Assembly (NCBI GenBank): GCA_040902725.1
Contig: JBBDWU010000024.1
Span: forward strand, 89,934-153,933
Source: JACVRU01 sp040902725
Lineage (GTDB): Bacteria; Actinomycetota; Thermoleophilia; Gaiellales; Gaiellaceae
Direction: 5' to 3'
Length of the DNA stretch: 64,000 nt
Under the pieces are notes generated by a model that was not told the origin of the DNA, made no database searches, and saw only the letters and a list, made by a program, of their open reading frames with translations. Positions 1 through 7,089 of the stretch are shown here, piece by piece; the first letter of the stretch is position 1, and the number at the start of each line of letters is the position of its first letter. The translations under genes and the position numbers were made by a program.

Positions 1-430
1 CCGCGTCTCCGCCCAGCTCGTCGTGCCACCAGCGAGCGACCGCGCTCCACTCCCACAGCCGCGTCTTGGCGTCGACGCGGGCGGCCGGCGCCGGGAAGCC
101 GCCGGGGCCGCGCTTTCCTGCCGCGAGCAGCCGGACGCTCTCGACGCTCCGGCCGAGGCGGGCCGCGATCGCGGTCAGGCCGACCAGCTCGTCGGGCTCG
201 ACCCTGACGACGCGGACACCTTCGACCGACTCCAGCTGACGGAGCGCCCCGACCACGGCTTGCGCGAACGTCGGGCCTTCTCGGTCGAACTCGACGAGCG
301 CCAGACGGTCGCGACTGCCGACGAGCGCGTCGTCGCAGGCCTCGAGGATGCTCTCGATCAGCTCCTGGGTCAGCAGCTGCTCGGGTCCGAGCACGAAGGT
401 GAAGTTGTGTCGCGGCCTCTCGCTGGTCAT
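1..430 (-). CDS. Helix-turn-helix DNA-binding protein, truncated by window edge
   Basis: The reverse strand reads openly from an ATG at 430 to the window edge, about 143 residues with no stop. The N-terminal part begins MTSERPRHNFTFVLGPEQLL. The C-terminal part carries a helix-turn-helix signature (IAARLGRSVESVRLLAAGKR followed by GPGGFPAP), which resembles AlpA/MerR-type winged helix proteins of actinobacteria. Its start overlaps the stop of the HicA-like gene by 4 nt (ATGA), so the two are translationally coupled. I infer that this is the antitoxin/regulator of that pair. The C-terminus lies outside the window. Confidence 0.7.
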   Translation of the reverse strand, partial: MTSERPRHNFTFVLGPEQLLTQELIESILEACDDALVGSRDRLALVEFDREGPTFAQAVVGALRQLESVEGVRVVRVEPDELVGLTAIAARLGRSVESVRLLAAGKRGPGGFPAPAARVDAKTRLWEWSAVARWWHDELGGDA

Positions 431-657
431 CTGTTCCTCGTCTCGCACCGGATCACGTTTCGCTTGAGGCGGTCGGCCTCGGCGTGTGGCTCGCGGGGAG
501 TCGAGTTGATCGTGAACCAGCAGCGATCCGGGTTCGGACACTTCATCGTTCCCCAGTTCTTCGACCGACCGCCCTTGCTCTTCTCCACGCGCCAGCCGTG
601 GCGTTCCGCGAAGGCGAGCGCCTCGCGGATCTCCTTGCTGGGATGCCGGTCAGCCAC
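427..657 (-). CDS. HicA-like small protein (putative toxin)
   Basis: About 76 residues from a GTG at 657. It reads SKEIREALAFAERHGWRV, then a basic glycine-rich stretch, KCPN/CWFTINSTPREPHA and a basic tail. This is the pattern of HicA-type double-stranded-RNA-binding-fold proteins: an amphipathic helix, GW, and a TP-x-P-H segment. It has a cysteine pair (KCPNPDRC) that many HicA proteins lack. The frame is open further upstream (GTG at 711, ATG at 807), so the start is uncertain; I chose the GTG just before the conserved domain. The 4-nt overlap with the downstream HTH gene suggests a toxin-regulator operon. Whether it cleaves mRNA is inference from the family. Confidence 0.6.
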   Translation of the reverse strand: MADRHPSKEIREALAFAERHGWRVEKSKGGRSKNWGTMKCPNPDRCWFTINSTPREPHAEADRLKRNVIRCETRNR

Positions 658-759
658 GGTAGCAGAGGTGTTGGAGATTTTCAACAGGAGGTCCCCGCCC
701 CCGTCGGCCACTCTGCCGGAGAGGTTGTGCCGGAAAGGTGCCGGGTTAGTGTCCTTTGT

Positions 760-863
760 GTGCAGGGCGCGATCGCCGCCGGCCACCCTCCTGCGCGCCG
801 GCGGCAACGCCGTCGACGCCTGCGTGGCGGCCTCGTTCGCCTCCCGGGTCTGCGAGAGCCCGT
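760..863 (+). pseudogene. Remnant of the 5' end of ggt (gamma-glutamyltransferase)
   Basis: This stretch repeats the first ~125 nt of the intact ggt gene at 2459. It has the same GTG-led VxGAIAAGH opening, then loses about 26 nt (a frameshift), then resumes with an almost identical block encoding LRAGGNAVDACVAASFAS and ending in GAGAGCCCG. After that the similarity stops and unrelated sequence begins. It cannot make a functional enzyme. It faces the same way as the intact gene 1.6 kb downstream. I read it as the displaced original 5' end of ggt, left behind when the NERD/toxin-antitoxin cargo was inserted; a decayed partial duplication is the alternative. Confidence 0.75.
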
Positions 864-899
864 GACCGGCACATCCAGTCGGGCTAAAAGGCCGACCCG

Positions 900-1529
900 G
901 TGGGTGCCGATCTCGCGGGCATGGCCTACGAGGTCACCAGGCGCCCCGGGGCCTTCGCGTCCGGCAGAGAAGGCCGACACCTGCTCGTCGGGATCGCCGC
1001 TGCGCTCATCGCTCTGTTCGCCTCGCTCGGCGTGGTCCTCTGGTCGTCCGCTCTGTGGGTTTCGCTTCTGCTGCTGATAGTGGCGGTGCCTCTTCTCAAG
1101 CACGCGAGGCAGCGCGAGCGCGCCGCCGATCGATGGGGCAAGGGCTGGCGCGCCGAGGCGCGCGTGGGCGCGGTGATCGAGTCGCTGCGCCCTGACGGCT
1201 TCGTCGCGATGCACGACATCGTCCCGCACGGCCGCGGCAACGTCGACCACCTCGTGCGCGGGCCGAACGGCGTCTTCCTGATCGAGACGAAGCACCGTCG
1301 CTACCTCGACCCTGATCTCGGCAAGGTCAAGCGGCAGGCAGCGCGGCTGCACGACGAGCTCGGTAGCTGGGTGACTCCGGCGATCGCGCTTGCTACCCGT
1401 CGCCGCGTACCCTTCAAGCACGCGGGCGTCTGGGTGATAGATGTCGACCACCTCGCCGACTGGCTGCGCTCCCAGCGCGGCACGCCGTGCGACTTCGAGC
1501 GCTTCGCGCGGCTGGCCGACCGACTCTAA
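900..1529 (+). CDS. Membrane-anchored NERD (nuclease-related) domain protein
   Basis: A 209-residue protein from GTG 900 (alternative ATG at 921). Two hydrophobic segments (about residues 28-49 and 51-66) are followed by a basic linker and a NERD-type domain (about 78-160). The domain has the EARVG helix, the GNVDHLV segment (D116) and the FLIETKH strand (E129, K131), matching the acidic/E-x-K arrangement of the PD-(D/E)XK superfamily. NERD proteins are suspected DNA-processing enzymes; the activity here is not shown. The gene lies between the ggt 5' remnant and the DUF433/DUF5615 pair, followed by a terminator hairpin, so it is probably its own transcript. Confidence 0.75.
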   Translation: MGADLAGMAYEVTRRPGAFASGREGRHLLVGIAAALIALFASLGVVLWSSALWVSLLLLIVAVPLLKHARQRERAADRWGKGWRAEARVGAVIESLRPDGFVAMHDIVPHGRGNVDHLVRGPNGVFLIETKHRRYLDPDLGKVKRQAARLHDELGSWVTPAIALATRRRVPFKHAGVWVIDVDHLADWLRSQRGTPCDFERFARLADRL

Positions 1530-1577
1530 GCTGGCGCTGCGCAGCAGATTCCCCCTGTCGCTTCGGCGGCAGGGCGC

Positions 1578-1610
1578 GAGGCCGCCGGAAGGCGGCCTCT
1601 GCATTTCCTT
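1578..1610 (+). terminator. Intrinsic terminator-like hairpin after the NERD gene
   Basis: A perfect 9-bp stem, GAGGCCGCC (1578-1586) with GGCGGCCTC (1591-1599), is closed by a GGAA tetraloop. A short T-containing tail follows (TGCATTTCCTT). It lies 48 nt after the NERD stop and before the promoter region of the DUF433 gene. Confidence 0.65.
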
Positions 1611-1725
1611 CGGGCTCGGTCGGTGCGAACCCGTCCTCTACGCGGATGGCTTGAGCGCGCAGCGGCGAGCGCGGCCGACGGGTGTGTTACTTTGTCATAC
1701 ACTTCTGACAGGGAGGAGGCCGGCC

Positions 1726-2163
1726 GTGCGTCCCAAGAAACGCCAGAGCAAGCCCTTCTCGGCGCGCTTCGACGTCGAGGTCGTCGAGCGGCTGAGCAGC
1801 CGGAGCGCCCGAGTCGGCCAGTCGAGCGCCCGCCTCGCTGAGCGGCTGATCGACGAGGGACTGAGGATGGACGAGTTCCCCGGCACCGTCTTCCGGACCG
1901 GCCCCACGGGTCGCCGGGCCGGACTCGTCGGCGGCCCGGATGTCTGGGAGATCGTGCGCGACGTCAAGCGGGCGGCGCGGGAAGGCGTCGACGATCCGGT
2001 CGGCGCGGTCTCCGCGGGCACCGGGCTCGAGCGCGGCAAGGTCGAGCTGGCGCTCGGCTACTACGGGGCCTACCCCGACGAGATCGACGAGCGGATCGAG
2101 CTCGACGAAGAAGCGGCGAATCGGCTGCGACGGGCGCTCGACGGCGCCGCGTCGCGTCCGTGA
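1726..2163 (+). CDS. DUF433-family antitoxin-like protein
   Basis: A 145-residue protein from GTG 1726, with a strong Shine-Dalgarno (GGGAGGAGG, 1711-1719). The N-terminal third (KPFSARFDVEVVERL ... SARLAERLIDEGLRM) looks like a ribbon-helix-helix/CopG-type DNA-binding segment. The C-terminal half (GPDVWEIVRDVK ... ELALGYYGAYPDEIDERIE) matches the DUF433 pattern. DUF433 proteins are regularly encoded immediately before DUF5615 PIN-like toxins, and here the next gene is one, overlapping by GTGA. I infer neutralisation of that toxin and autoregulation; an AT-rich stretch around 1686-1712 is a plausible promoter/operator. Confidence 0.8.
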   Translation: MRPKKRQSKPFSARFDVEVVERLSSRSARVGQSSARLAERLIDEGLRMDEFPGTVFRTGPTGRRAGLVGGPDVWEIVRDVKRAAREGVDDPVGAVSAGTGLERGKVELALGYYGAYPDEIDERIELDEEAANRLRRALDGAASRP

Positions 2164-2462
2164 GGCTGCTGCTCGACGAGATGTGGGCGCCGGCGATCGC
2201 CGACCAGCGCCGAAGCCGCGGCTTCGACGTCGTTGCCATCGCTGAGCCGGACCAGGCGGGGCGCTACGCCGGCGTGCCCGACGAGCTTGTCTTCGCCCGG
2301 GCGCAGGACGACGCCCGCGCCGTCGTCACCGACAACGTCGCGGACTACGAGCTCGCGCGCGCCGAGTGGGAGTCGCGCGGGCAGACCCACTACGGCGTCG
2401 TCTACGCCGTCGACCCGCCCTTCAACCGACACCGTGGCGAGGCGGTCGTCGGCCCGGCGTGA
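2160..2462 (+). CDS. DUF5615-family PIN-like toxin
   Basis: A 100-residue protein starting at GTG 2160, overlapping the antitoxin stop by 4 nt. The sequence opens RLLLDEMWAPAIADQ and continues with RGFDVVAI, PDELVFARAQ and VVTDNVADY. This is the DUF5615 layout: D-E near the N-terminus and a T-D-N-x-x-D motif replacing the canonical PIN acidic set. DUF5615 is a short PIN-like fold, and ribonuclease activity is inferred from the family. Its last codons overlap the GTG start of ggt by 4 nt, so ggt is co-transcribed with this toxin. That arrangement probably arose when the cargo was inserted. Confidence 0.82.
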   Translation: MRLLLDEMWAPAIADQRRSRGFDVVAIAEPDQAGRYAGVPDELVFARAQDDARAVVTDNVADYELARAEWESRGQTHYGVVYAVDPPFNRHRGEAVVGPA

Positions 2463-3889
2463 GGGGCGCGATCGCCGCCGGCCACCCGCTGACCGCCCAG
2501 GTGGGCGCGGACGTGCTGCGCGCCGGCGGCAACGCCGTCGACGCCTGCGTCGCCGCCTCGTTCGCCTCCTGGGTGACCGAGAGCCCGCTGACGGGGCCGG
2601 GCGGCGGCGGCTTCATGGTCGTCCACACCGCGCGCGACGGCCGCACGCGCGTGCTCGACTTCTTCGTCGCGCAGCCGTCGGGCCGTGCGGGCGCGATGGA
2701 GGAGCTGGAGGTCGGCTTCGGCGGCGAGTCGACGCAGCTCTTCCGGATCGGGCCCGCCTCGGTGGCGGTGCCGGGGACGGTGGCGGGGCTGGCGGAGGCG
2801 CACCGCCTCTACGGGTCGCTGCCCTGGCGCGAGCTGATGGCGCCGGCGGTGGAGCTGGCGCGGCGCGGGGTGGAGCTGACACCCGCGCAGGCGCTGCTGC
2901 ACGCGATCCTCGACGTGATCCTGCGCCACAGCGAGGAGGGGCGGCGGCTCTACGGCGGCGACGCGCCGCTGCCGGCGGGGGCGCGCTTCCAGTCGGACGA
3001 GCTGGCCGCGTCACTGGAGCTGATCGGGGAGCAGGGCGCGCGGGCGCTCTACGGCGGCGAGCTCGGTCGCTCCGTCGTCCGCTGGCTGCGCGAGCAGGGC
3101 GGCCCGGTGAGCGAGCGCGACCTGCGCGGGTACCGGGTCGTGCGGCGGCGGCCGGTCTCCGTCCGCTTCCGCGGCTCGGTGTTCATGTCCAACCCGCCGC
3201 CGGCCTCGGGCGGCGTGCTCGTCTGCCTGGGGCTGAAGCGGCTCGCGCGCGGCGAGCTGTCGGTCGAGCGGGTGGTGGAGGCGCTGGCGGAGCAGGCGCG
3301 GGCGCGGACGCTGCCCGGCTTCGCGCGGCTGCTCTACCGCGGCGGCCTGGCGAAGAAGGTGCTCGGCGTCGGCGGCACGACGCACATCTCCGTCCTCGAC
3401 GCGGCCGGCAACGCGGCCTCGCTGTCGATCTCCACCGGCTCGGGCTCGGGCGTGATCGTGCCGGGAACAGGCTTCCAGCTGAACAACATGCTCGGCGAGC
3501 ACGACCTCGTCTCGCACGGCGCGCCGCTCAGGGCCGGGGCGCGGCTGACGAGCATGATGACGCCGTCGATCGCGCTCGAGCGCGGGCGGGTGCGGCTCGT
3601 GCTCGGCAGCGCAGGCTCGGTGCGGCTGCGCGGGGCGGTGATGCAGGTGACGGCGAACGTGCTCGGGCGCGGGCTGGGGGTGGGGGAGGCGATCGAGCGC
3701 CCGCGCGTGCACCCGGAGGAGTGCGTCGTGCACTGCGAGGGCGCGGACGACGCGGCGCGGCTGGCGGAGCTCGGCCAGGAGGTCGTGCGCTGGCGGAAGC
3801 GGAACCTGTTCTTCGGCGGCGTGTCGGCGGTCGAGCCGGACGCGGCCGCCGGCGACCCGCGCCGCGGCGGCCAAGGGATCGTCGTATGA
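2459..3889 (+). CDS. ggt: Gamma-glutamyltransferase (short, no signal peptide)
   Basis: 476 residues from GTG 2459, an Ntn-hydrolase that would transfer or hydrolyse gamma-glutamyl groups of glutathione-like compounds. The family signature LRAGGNAVDACVAA is near the N-terminus, and the autoprocessing site is GG-TTH with the nucleophilic Thr at about residue 307. The usual SSM and GSPGG elements are altered (TSMMTPSIAL; GSAGSVRLRG), and the protein is about 80-100 residues shorter than classical periplasmic GGT and lacks a signal peptide. It may therefore act in the cytoplasm on another gamma-glutamyl substrate. It overlaps the following GNAT gene by ATGA (operon). A broken copy of its 5' end lies at 760-863. 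Confidence 0.85.
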   Translation: MRGAIAAGHPLTAQVGADVLRAGGNAVDACVAASFASWVTESPLTGPGGGGFMVVHTARDGRTRVLDFFVAQPSGRAGAMEELEVGFGGESTQLFRIGPASVAVPGTVAGLAEAHRLYGSLPWRELMAPAVELARRGVELTPAQALLHAILDVILRHSEEGRRLYGGDAPLPAGARFQSDELAASLELIGEQGARALYGGELGRSVVRWLREQGGPVSERDLRGYRVVRRRPVSVRFRGSVFMSNPPPASGGVLVCLGLKRLARGELSVERVVEALAEQARARTLPGFARLLYRGGLAKKVLGVGGTTHISVLDAAGNAASLSISTGSGSGVIVPGTGFQLNNMLGEHDLVSHGAPLRAGARLTSMMTPSIALERGRVRLVLGSAGSVRLRGAVMQVTANVLGRGLGVGEAIERPRVHPEECVVHCEGADDAARLAELGQEVVRWRKRNLFFGGVSAVEPDAAAGDPRRGGQGIVV

Positions 3890-4410
3890 GCTGGCGGGTG
3901 CGGCCGGCGGAGCCGCGGGATGCGGCGGCCATGGTGGCGCTGGCGCGGGCGGTCGGCAGCGAGCCGGAGGGCTGGCTGATCACGACCAGCGACTGGCGCT
4001 CGGAGGCGGAGGAGCGGCGGTACCTGAAGGCGATCCGCCGCTACCCGCACGCGGCCGTCTTCGTGGCGGAGAGCGAGGGCGAGATCGTGGGGCGGCTGTC
4101 GGTGTCGCGCGACCAGCACCCGTCATCGGCGCACGTCGCCGACCTGGGGCTAATGGTGGCGGAGGGCTGGCGCCGGCAGGGGATCGGCCGGGCGCTGCTG
4201 GAGGCGGCGGCCGCGTGGGCGCGAGGCGCGGGCGTGCGCAAACTGGAGCTGCACGTCTTCCCGCACAACGAGGCGGCGATCAAACTCTACGAGCAGGTCG
4301 GCTTCGAGCGCGAGGGCTACCGCAAGCAGCACTACCGCCGCTCAAACGGCGAGTACGTGGACGCGATCCTGATGGCCTGTGAAGTTCTCGTTCGCCCAGC
4401 CCGTTCCTAG
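3886..4410 (+). CDS. GNAT-family N-acetyltransferase
   Basis: 174 residues beginning SWRVRPAEPRDAAAMVALAR. It has the GNAT core: the beta-4 strand ADLGLMVAEGW, the acetyl-CoA pyrophosphate loop RRQGIGRALLEAA (Q/R-x-x-G-x-G/A) and the C-terminal NEAAIKLYEQVGFEREG followed by YVDAILMA. It resembles L-amino-acid or ribosomal-protein acetyltransferases; the substrate cannot be assigned. It is coupled to ggt by an ATGA overlap. The last ~20 codons have a second, displaced copy at 9061-9115. The tail after ILMAC differs from that copy, and its stop shares CTAG with the convergent gene at 4407, as if a new 3' end had been supplied. Confidence 0.85.
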   Translation: MSWRVRPAEPRDAAAMVALARAVGSEPEGWLITTSDWRSEAEERRYLKAIRRYPHAAVFVAESEGEIVGRLSVSRDQHPSSAHVADLGLMVAEGWRRQGIGRALLEAAAAWARGAGVRKLELHVFPHNEAAIKLYEQVGFEREGYRKQHYRRSNGEYVDAILMACEVLVRPARS

Positions 4411-5585
4411 CCAGCACCAAGGTCATCCTGCAGGCCAGGGAAGCCGGGGAAGAAGCGATCGACTCGCCCTTCCTTGATCGCATGCTGTCTGTCCTCGGGC
4501 AGAAGCGCTAGGTATGGATCGATGGATGCAAGCTGAAGCTCCAGCTGTCTGTTCTCCTGCTCCCGCCGACGGTGGTGCCGTGATTCAGCGACTGCGTAGG
4601 CCGCGAGCGCAAGGAGCGGAATCGACACGGAGAGACGGGTGGCCATCAGGGCAGTGAGACCGACGTCGAAGTCGAGCTCGATGTACAGGATGATCCCGTT
4701 CGCCGCCGCTGCTAGGACGAACGCGCCAAGGGCGACCCACCGCCACCGGTCCGCCGCCTTCTTCTCTTCGTTCGAGACCTTCTGATAGCCCCCTGTGACG
4801 CCGGCCGCACCGACGAACTGAGCGACCTTCGCGGCCTCTTCCTTGCGGAGCGCCATCTCGGCAAGCAGCGCGTCGGAGCGCTCCTCCGCGGACTTCTCAA
4901 CCGCAAGGATCCTGCCTTCTGAGGCACCGAGGGCGGCGTCGACCTCGTTCTTAGCTTCCGCGAGCGCGGCGTCCATGGACGACTTCAGCTCGTCCATCCT
5001 CTGGGTAAAGGCTTGCGTTCGCTGCGCCTCGCTTGTCGAAAACTGCTGCTGGTATTGGCTAATGGCCGTGTCAAGGCGAGCGACATCGCGGTCGATCGCA
5101 GCCTTCTGCTTGTTGACTTCCTCGCGAAGATCGGTGAGGTCGGCTCGAAGAGGGTCGACCTCACCTTCGAGGTGCCTTAGGTGCGCTGACGCTGACTGCC
5201 GAAAGGCGACGAGGCCGTCTCGGAAGCCCTGCGCGGCGAGAGGATCTGGGGATGTCGGCAGCCCGACCTTCGCTAAGGCTTGATCGATATGGGAGTTTGC
5301 GTCATCCAGGTAAGCCGCGGTCCGGTGTTCGATGAATGCGGCCACCTGCGAGTGAGCATTCGAAAGGTCGGGTTGAAGTTGGTCCAGAAGCGGTGGCGGA
5401 ACAAGCTGCGGATCAGCTGCCGCGACGCGCTGGCGGATGTAGACCGTCGCAGCGTCCAAGCGGGCGTGGGCTTCCGCCAGTCCTTCGTCCCCGGCAGCTT
5501 CCGCTGACTCCTCAATCGCCAGCTCGAGCAGCGAGAGAGCCTCAAGCGCGTCGTGGTTGGTGACCCGATGATCCCAAGTGGACAC
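4407..5585 (-). CDS. Coiled-coil protein with two C-terminal membrane helices
   Basis: 392 residues with no family I recognise. An N-terminal helical region (1-130) is followed by a long predicted coiled coil (about 135-255, rich in E, K, Q and A). Two membrane spans follow at about 282-302 and 315-333, then a charged cytoplasmic tail. It is encoded divergently from the membrane-anchored Mrr-like endonuclease (196-nt shared promoter region, 5586-5781). The region is visibly less GC-rich than ggt or dnaE, suggesting acquired DNA. The layout recalls membrane sensor or effector proteins of defence islands, but that role is only inferred from context. Confidence 0.7.
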   Translation of the reverse strand: MSTWDHRVTNHDALEALSLLELAIEESAEAAGDEGLAEAHARLDAATVYIRQRVAAADPQLVPPPLLDQLQPDLSNAHSQVAAFIEHRTAAYLDDANSHIDQALAKVGLPTSPDPLAAQGFRDGLVAFRQSASAHLRHLEGEVDPLRADLTDLREEVNKQKAAIDRDVARLDTAISQYQQQFSTSEAQRTQAFTQRMDELKSSMDAALAEAKNEVDAALGASEGRILAVEKSAEERSDALLAEMALRKEEAAKVAQFVGAAGVTGGYQKVSNEEKKAADRWRWVALGAFVLAAAANGIILYIELDFDVGLTALMATRLSVSIPLLALAAYAVAESRHHRRREQENRQLELQLASIDPYLALLPEDRQHAIKEGRVDRFFPGFPGLQDDLGAG

Positions 5586-5781
5586 TAGTCAAGTTTCGCA
5601 TGCTCAGAGCTGTCGGCGGAGGGCGGCGAGTCAAAGGAGAGGCTCGCGTCGATGGCCTGGTACTTGAGCGAGAGCCGTATCGGGCCGATAGATCGGTTCG
5701 TGAGACTCGTGTTCGCATCGGCCCAAGGTCAGCCGGACTCGATTAGACCTCGAGTCGCTCCTCAGATCGTTCATCGAAGGC

Positions 5782-6426
5782 GTGCTCCAGTCCGTTCACG
5801 CCCTGTGGCCGTTCCTACTGATCTTCGGGCTCCTCGGTCTCGCCAAGGTTGCTTTCAATGTCCGTCGCCTCCGCCGGATCGCAAGGTCCGGCATCAAGGA
5901 GATCGACGTGATGGGTGGGACCGCATTCGAGATCTATCTCATGACCCTCTTCCGGCGGCTCGGCTACCGCGCCGAGCACACAGGTCGCCGCGGAGACTTC
6001 GGCGCTGATCTCATCGTCACCAAGGATGGGCGCCGTACGGTCGTGCAGGCGAAGCGCTTGTCGAAGAGGGTCGGGCTTGACGCCGTGCGGGAGGTCTCAG
6101 CGGCCAAGAGCTACTACGGTTGCGACTCCGCGCTTGTCGTCAGCAACCAGGCTTTTACCCCCCAGGCTCGCGAACTGGCAGCCGCGACGGGCGTGCAGCT
6201 CTGGGGCCGTGAGGAACTTATCTCCCGAGTGCTCTCAGCGCCGACCGCCGAAGAGGCTCTCAGTCACGCGGCGGCGCCGGGCGTCGCGACCTGCGGCACG
6301 TGCGGTGTCGAGGTCTCGGAGAAGGTGCGCGACTACTGCCTGGCTCATGCCGCGCGCTTCGGCGATCGAGTCTTCTGCTTCGAGCATCAGCGATCGCCAC
6401 GCTCGGCCCTCGCGCCGTCGAACTAG
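5782..6426 (+). CDS. Membrane-anchored Mrr-like restriction endonuclease with zinc-ribbon-like tail
   Basis: 214 residues from GTG 5782; the frame has stops upstream and no other start. A single membrane span (about 8-25) precedes an Mrr-cat domain (about 44-150) with GTAFEIYLMTLFRRLGY (E50), GDFGADLI (D76) and VVQAKR (Q89, K91). This is the D...QxK form of PD-(D/E)XK nucleases that cut methylated or foreign DNA. The C-terminus has CGTC (171-174), C186, C199 and H202, a possible zinc-binding module. It is divergent from the coiled-coil membrane protein and convergent with the gene at 6423. Type IV-like restriction is a family-based inference. Confidence 0.82.
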   Translation: MLQSVHALWPFLLIFGLLGLAKVAFNVRRLRRIARSGIKEIDVMGGTAFEIYLMTLFRRLGYRAEHTGRRGDFGADLIVTKDGRRTVVQAKRLSKRVGLDAVREVSAAKSYYGCDSALVVSNQAFTPQARELAAATGVQLWGREELISRVLSAPTAEEALSHAAAPGVATCGTCGVEVSEKVRDYCLAHAARFGDRVFCFEHQRSPRSALAPSN

Positions 6427-7085
6427 CGGGCCCCTAGCGCTACCTGCTGCTCGCCGAGAGCGGCGACGGCCGCTCCGAGGGCGGTTCGGAGCGTGGTGGT
6501 CGCGAATGCCGTTTCGAGCGCCTGCGTCAGCGGCCACTCCTTCTCCAGACGCAAACCGGGTCTAGGAGAGGCAACCTGACGTCTTGTGTTCGTGAAGTCA
6601 CGATCGAACTGATCGACGTCTTGTCGGTCCATGATGCCGTCAGCGATCAGTCGCGGGATGCTGCTGCGCCAGTCCTCCCGTCGAAGGACGCCGAGCGCTT
6701 CGATGCGCTCGATCCAGTAGCGGGAGTACGCATCTGCGTCGAGACGCGAACGCGTCCACGTCAATCCCTTCTCCATGAACCCGAAGTGAAAGTTCGGCTC
6801 GACGTTCCAGGCGTCCGCGCGGAGCGCGAGAAGCCGCTCGACGCGTCGCGGGTCTTGATAGAGGACGCGCGCTTGCTGAAGGGTGTCGCCGGGATAGAGC
6901 GCGATCGCAAGTCGTGCACCCTTCGCCGGGTAGAGGTACGCGAACTGGACTGACCGCGCGTCGGGCAAGTCCGCACGCGCGTGGACCCCGTGCCATGGAT
7001 CACGGTGTTCGGTTACCGGCAAGGCCGGCGCCGCGGTACTGAGCAATTCGACGCACCGCTGCGCCAGATACGGACCGCCCCCCAT
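6423..7085 (-). CDS. Unknown protein, operon partner of the DUF262/DUF1524 nuclease
   Basis: 220 residues that I do not recognise. The sequence has mixed alpha/beta character, with segments such as SVQFAYLYPAKGARLAIALYPG and WNVEPNFHFGFMEKG. There is no signal peptide, membrane span or obvious catalytic motif. It begins 4 nt after the stop of the DUF262/DUF1524 gene on the same strand, so the two are almost certainly co-transcribed. A role as specificity, immunity or accessory subunit of that nuclease is inference. Its stop overlaps the Mrr-like gene's 3' end by 4 nt. Confidence 0.65.
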   Translation of the reverse strand: MGGGPYLAQRCVELLSTAAPALPVTEHRDPWHGVHARADLPDARSVQFAYLYPAKGARLAIALYPGDTLQQARVLYQDPRRVERLLALRADAWNVEPNFHFGFMEKGLTWTRSRLDADAYSRYWIERIEALGVLRREDWRSSIPRLIADGIMDRQDVDQFDRDFTNTRRQVASPRPGLRLEKEWPLTQALETAFATTTLRTALGAAVAALGEQQVALGAR

Positions 7086-7089
7086 AGCC

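Noticed and set aside
5652..6008. A 118-codon frame starting before the Mrr-like gene with a decent Shine-Dalgarno
   Set aside because: It runs out of frame with the conserved Mrr domain and turns into Arg/Pro-rich shadow sequence.
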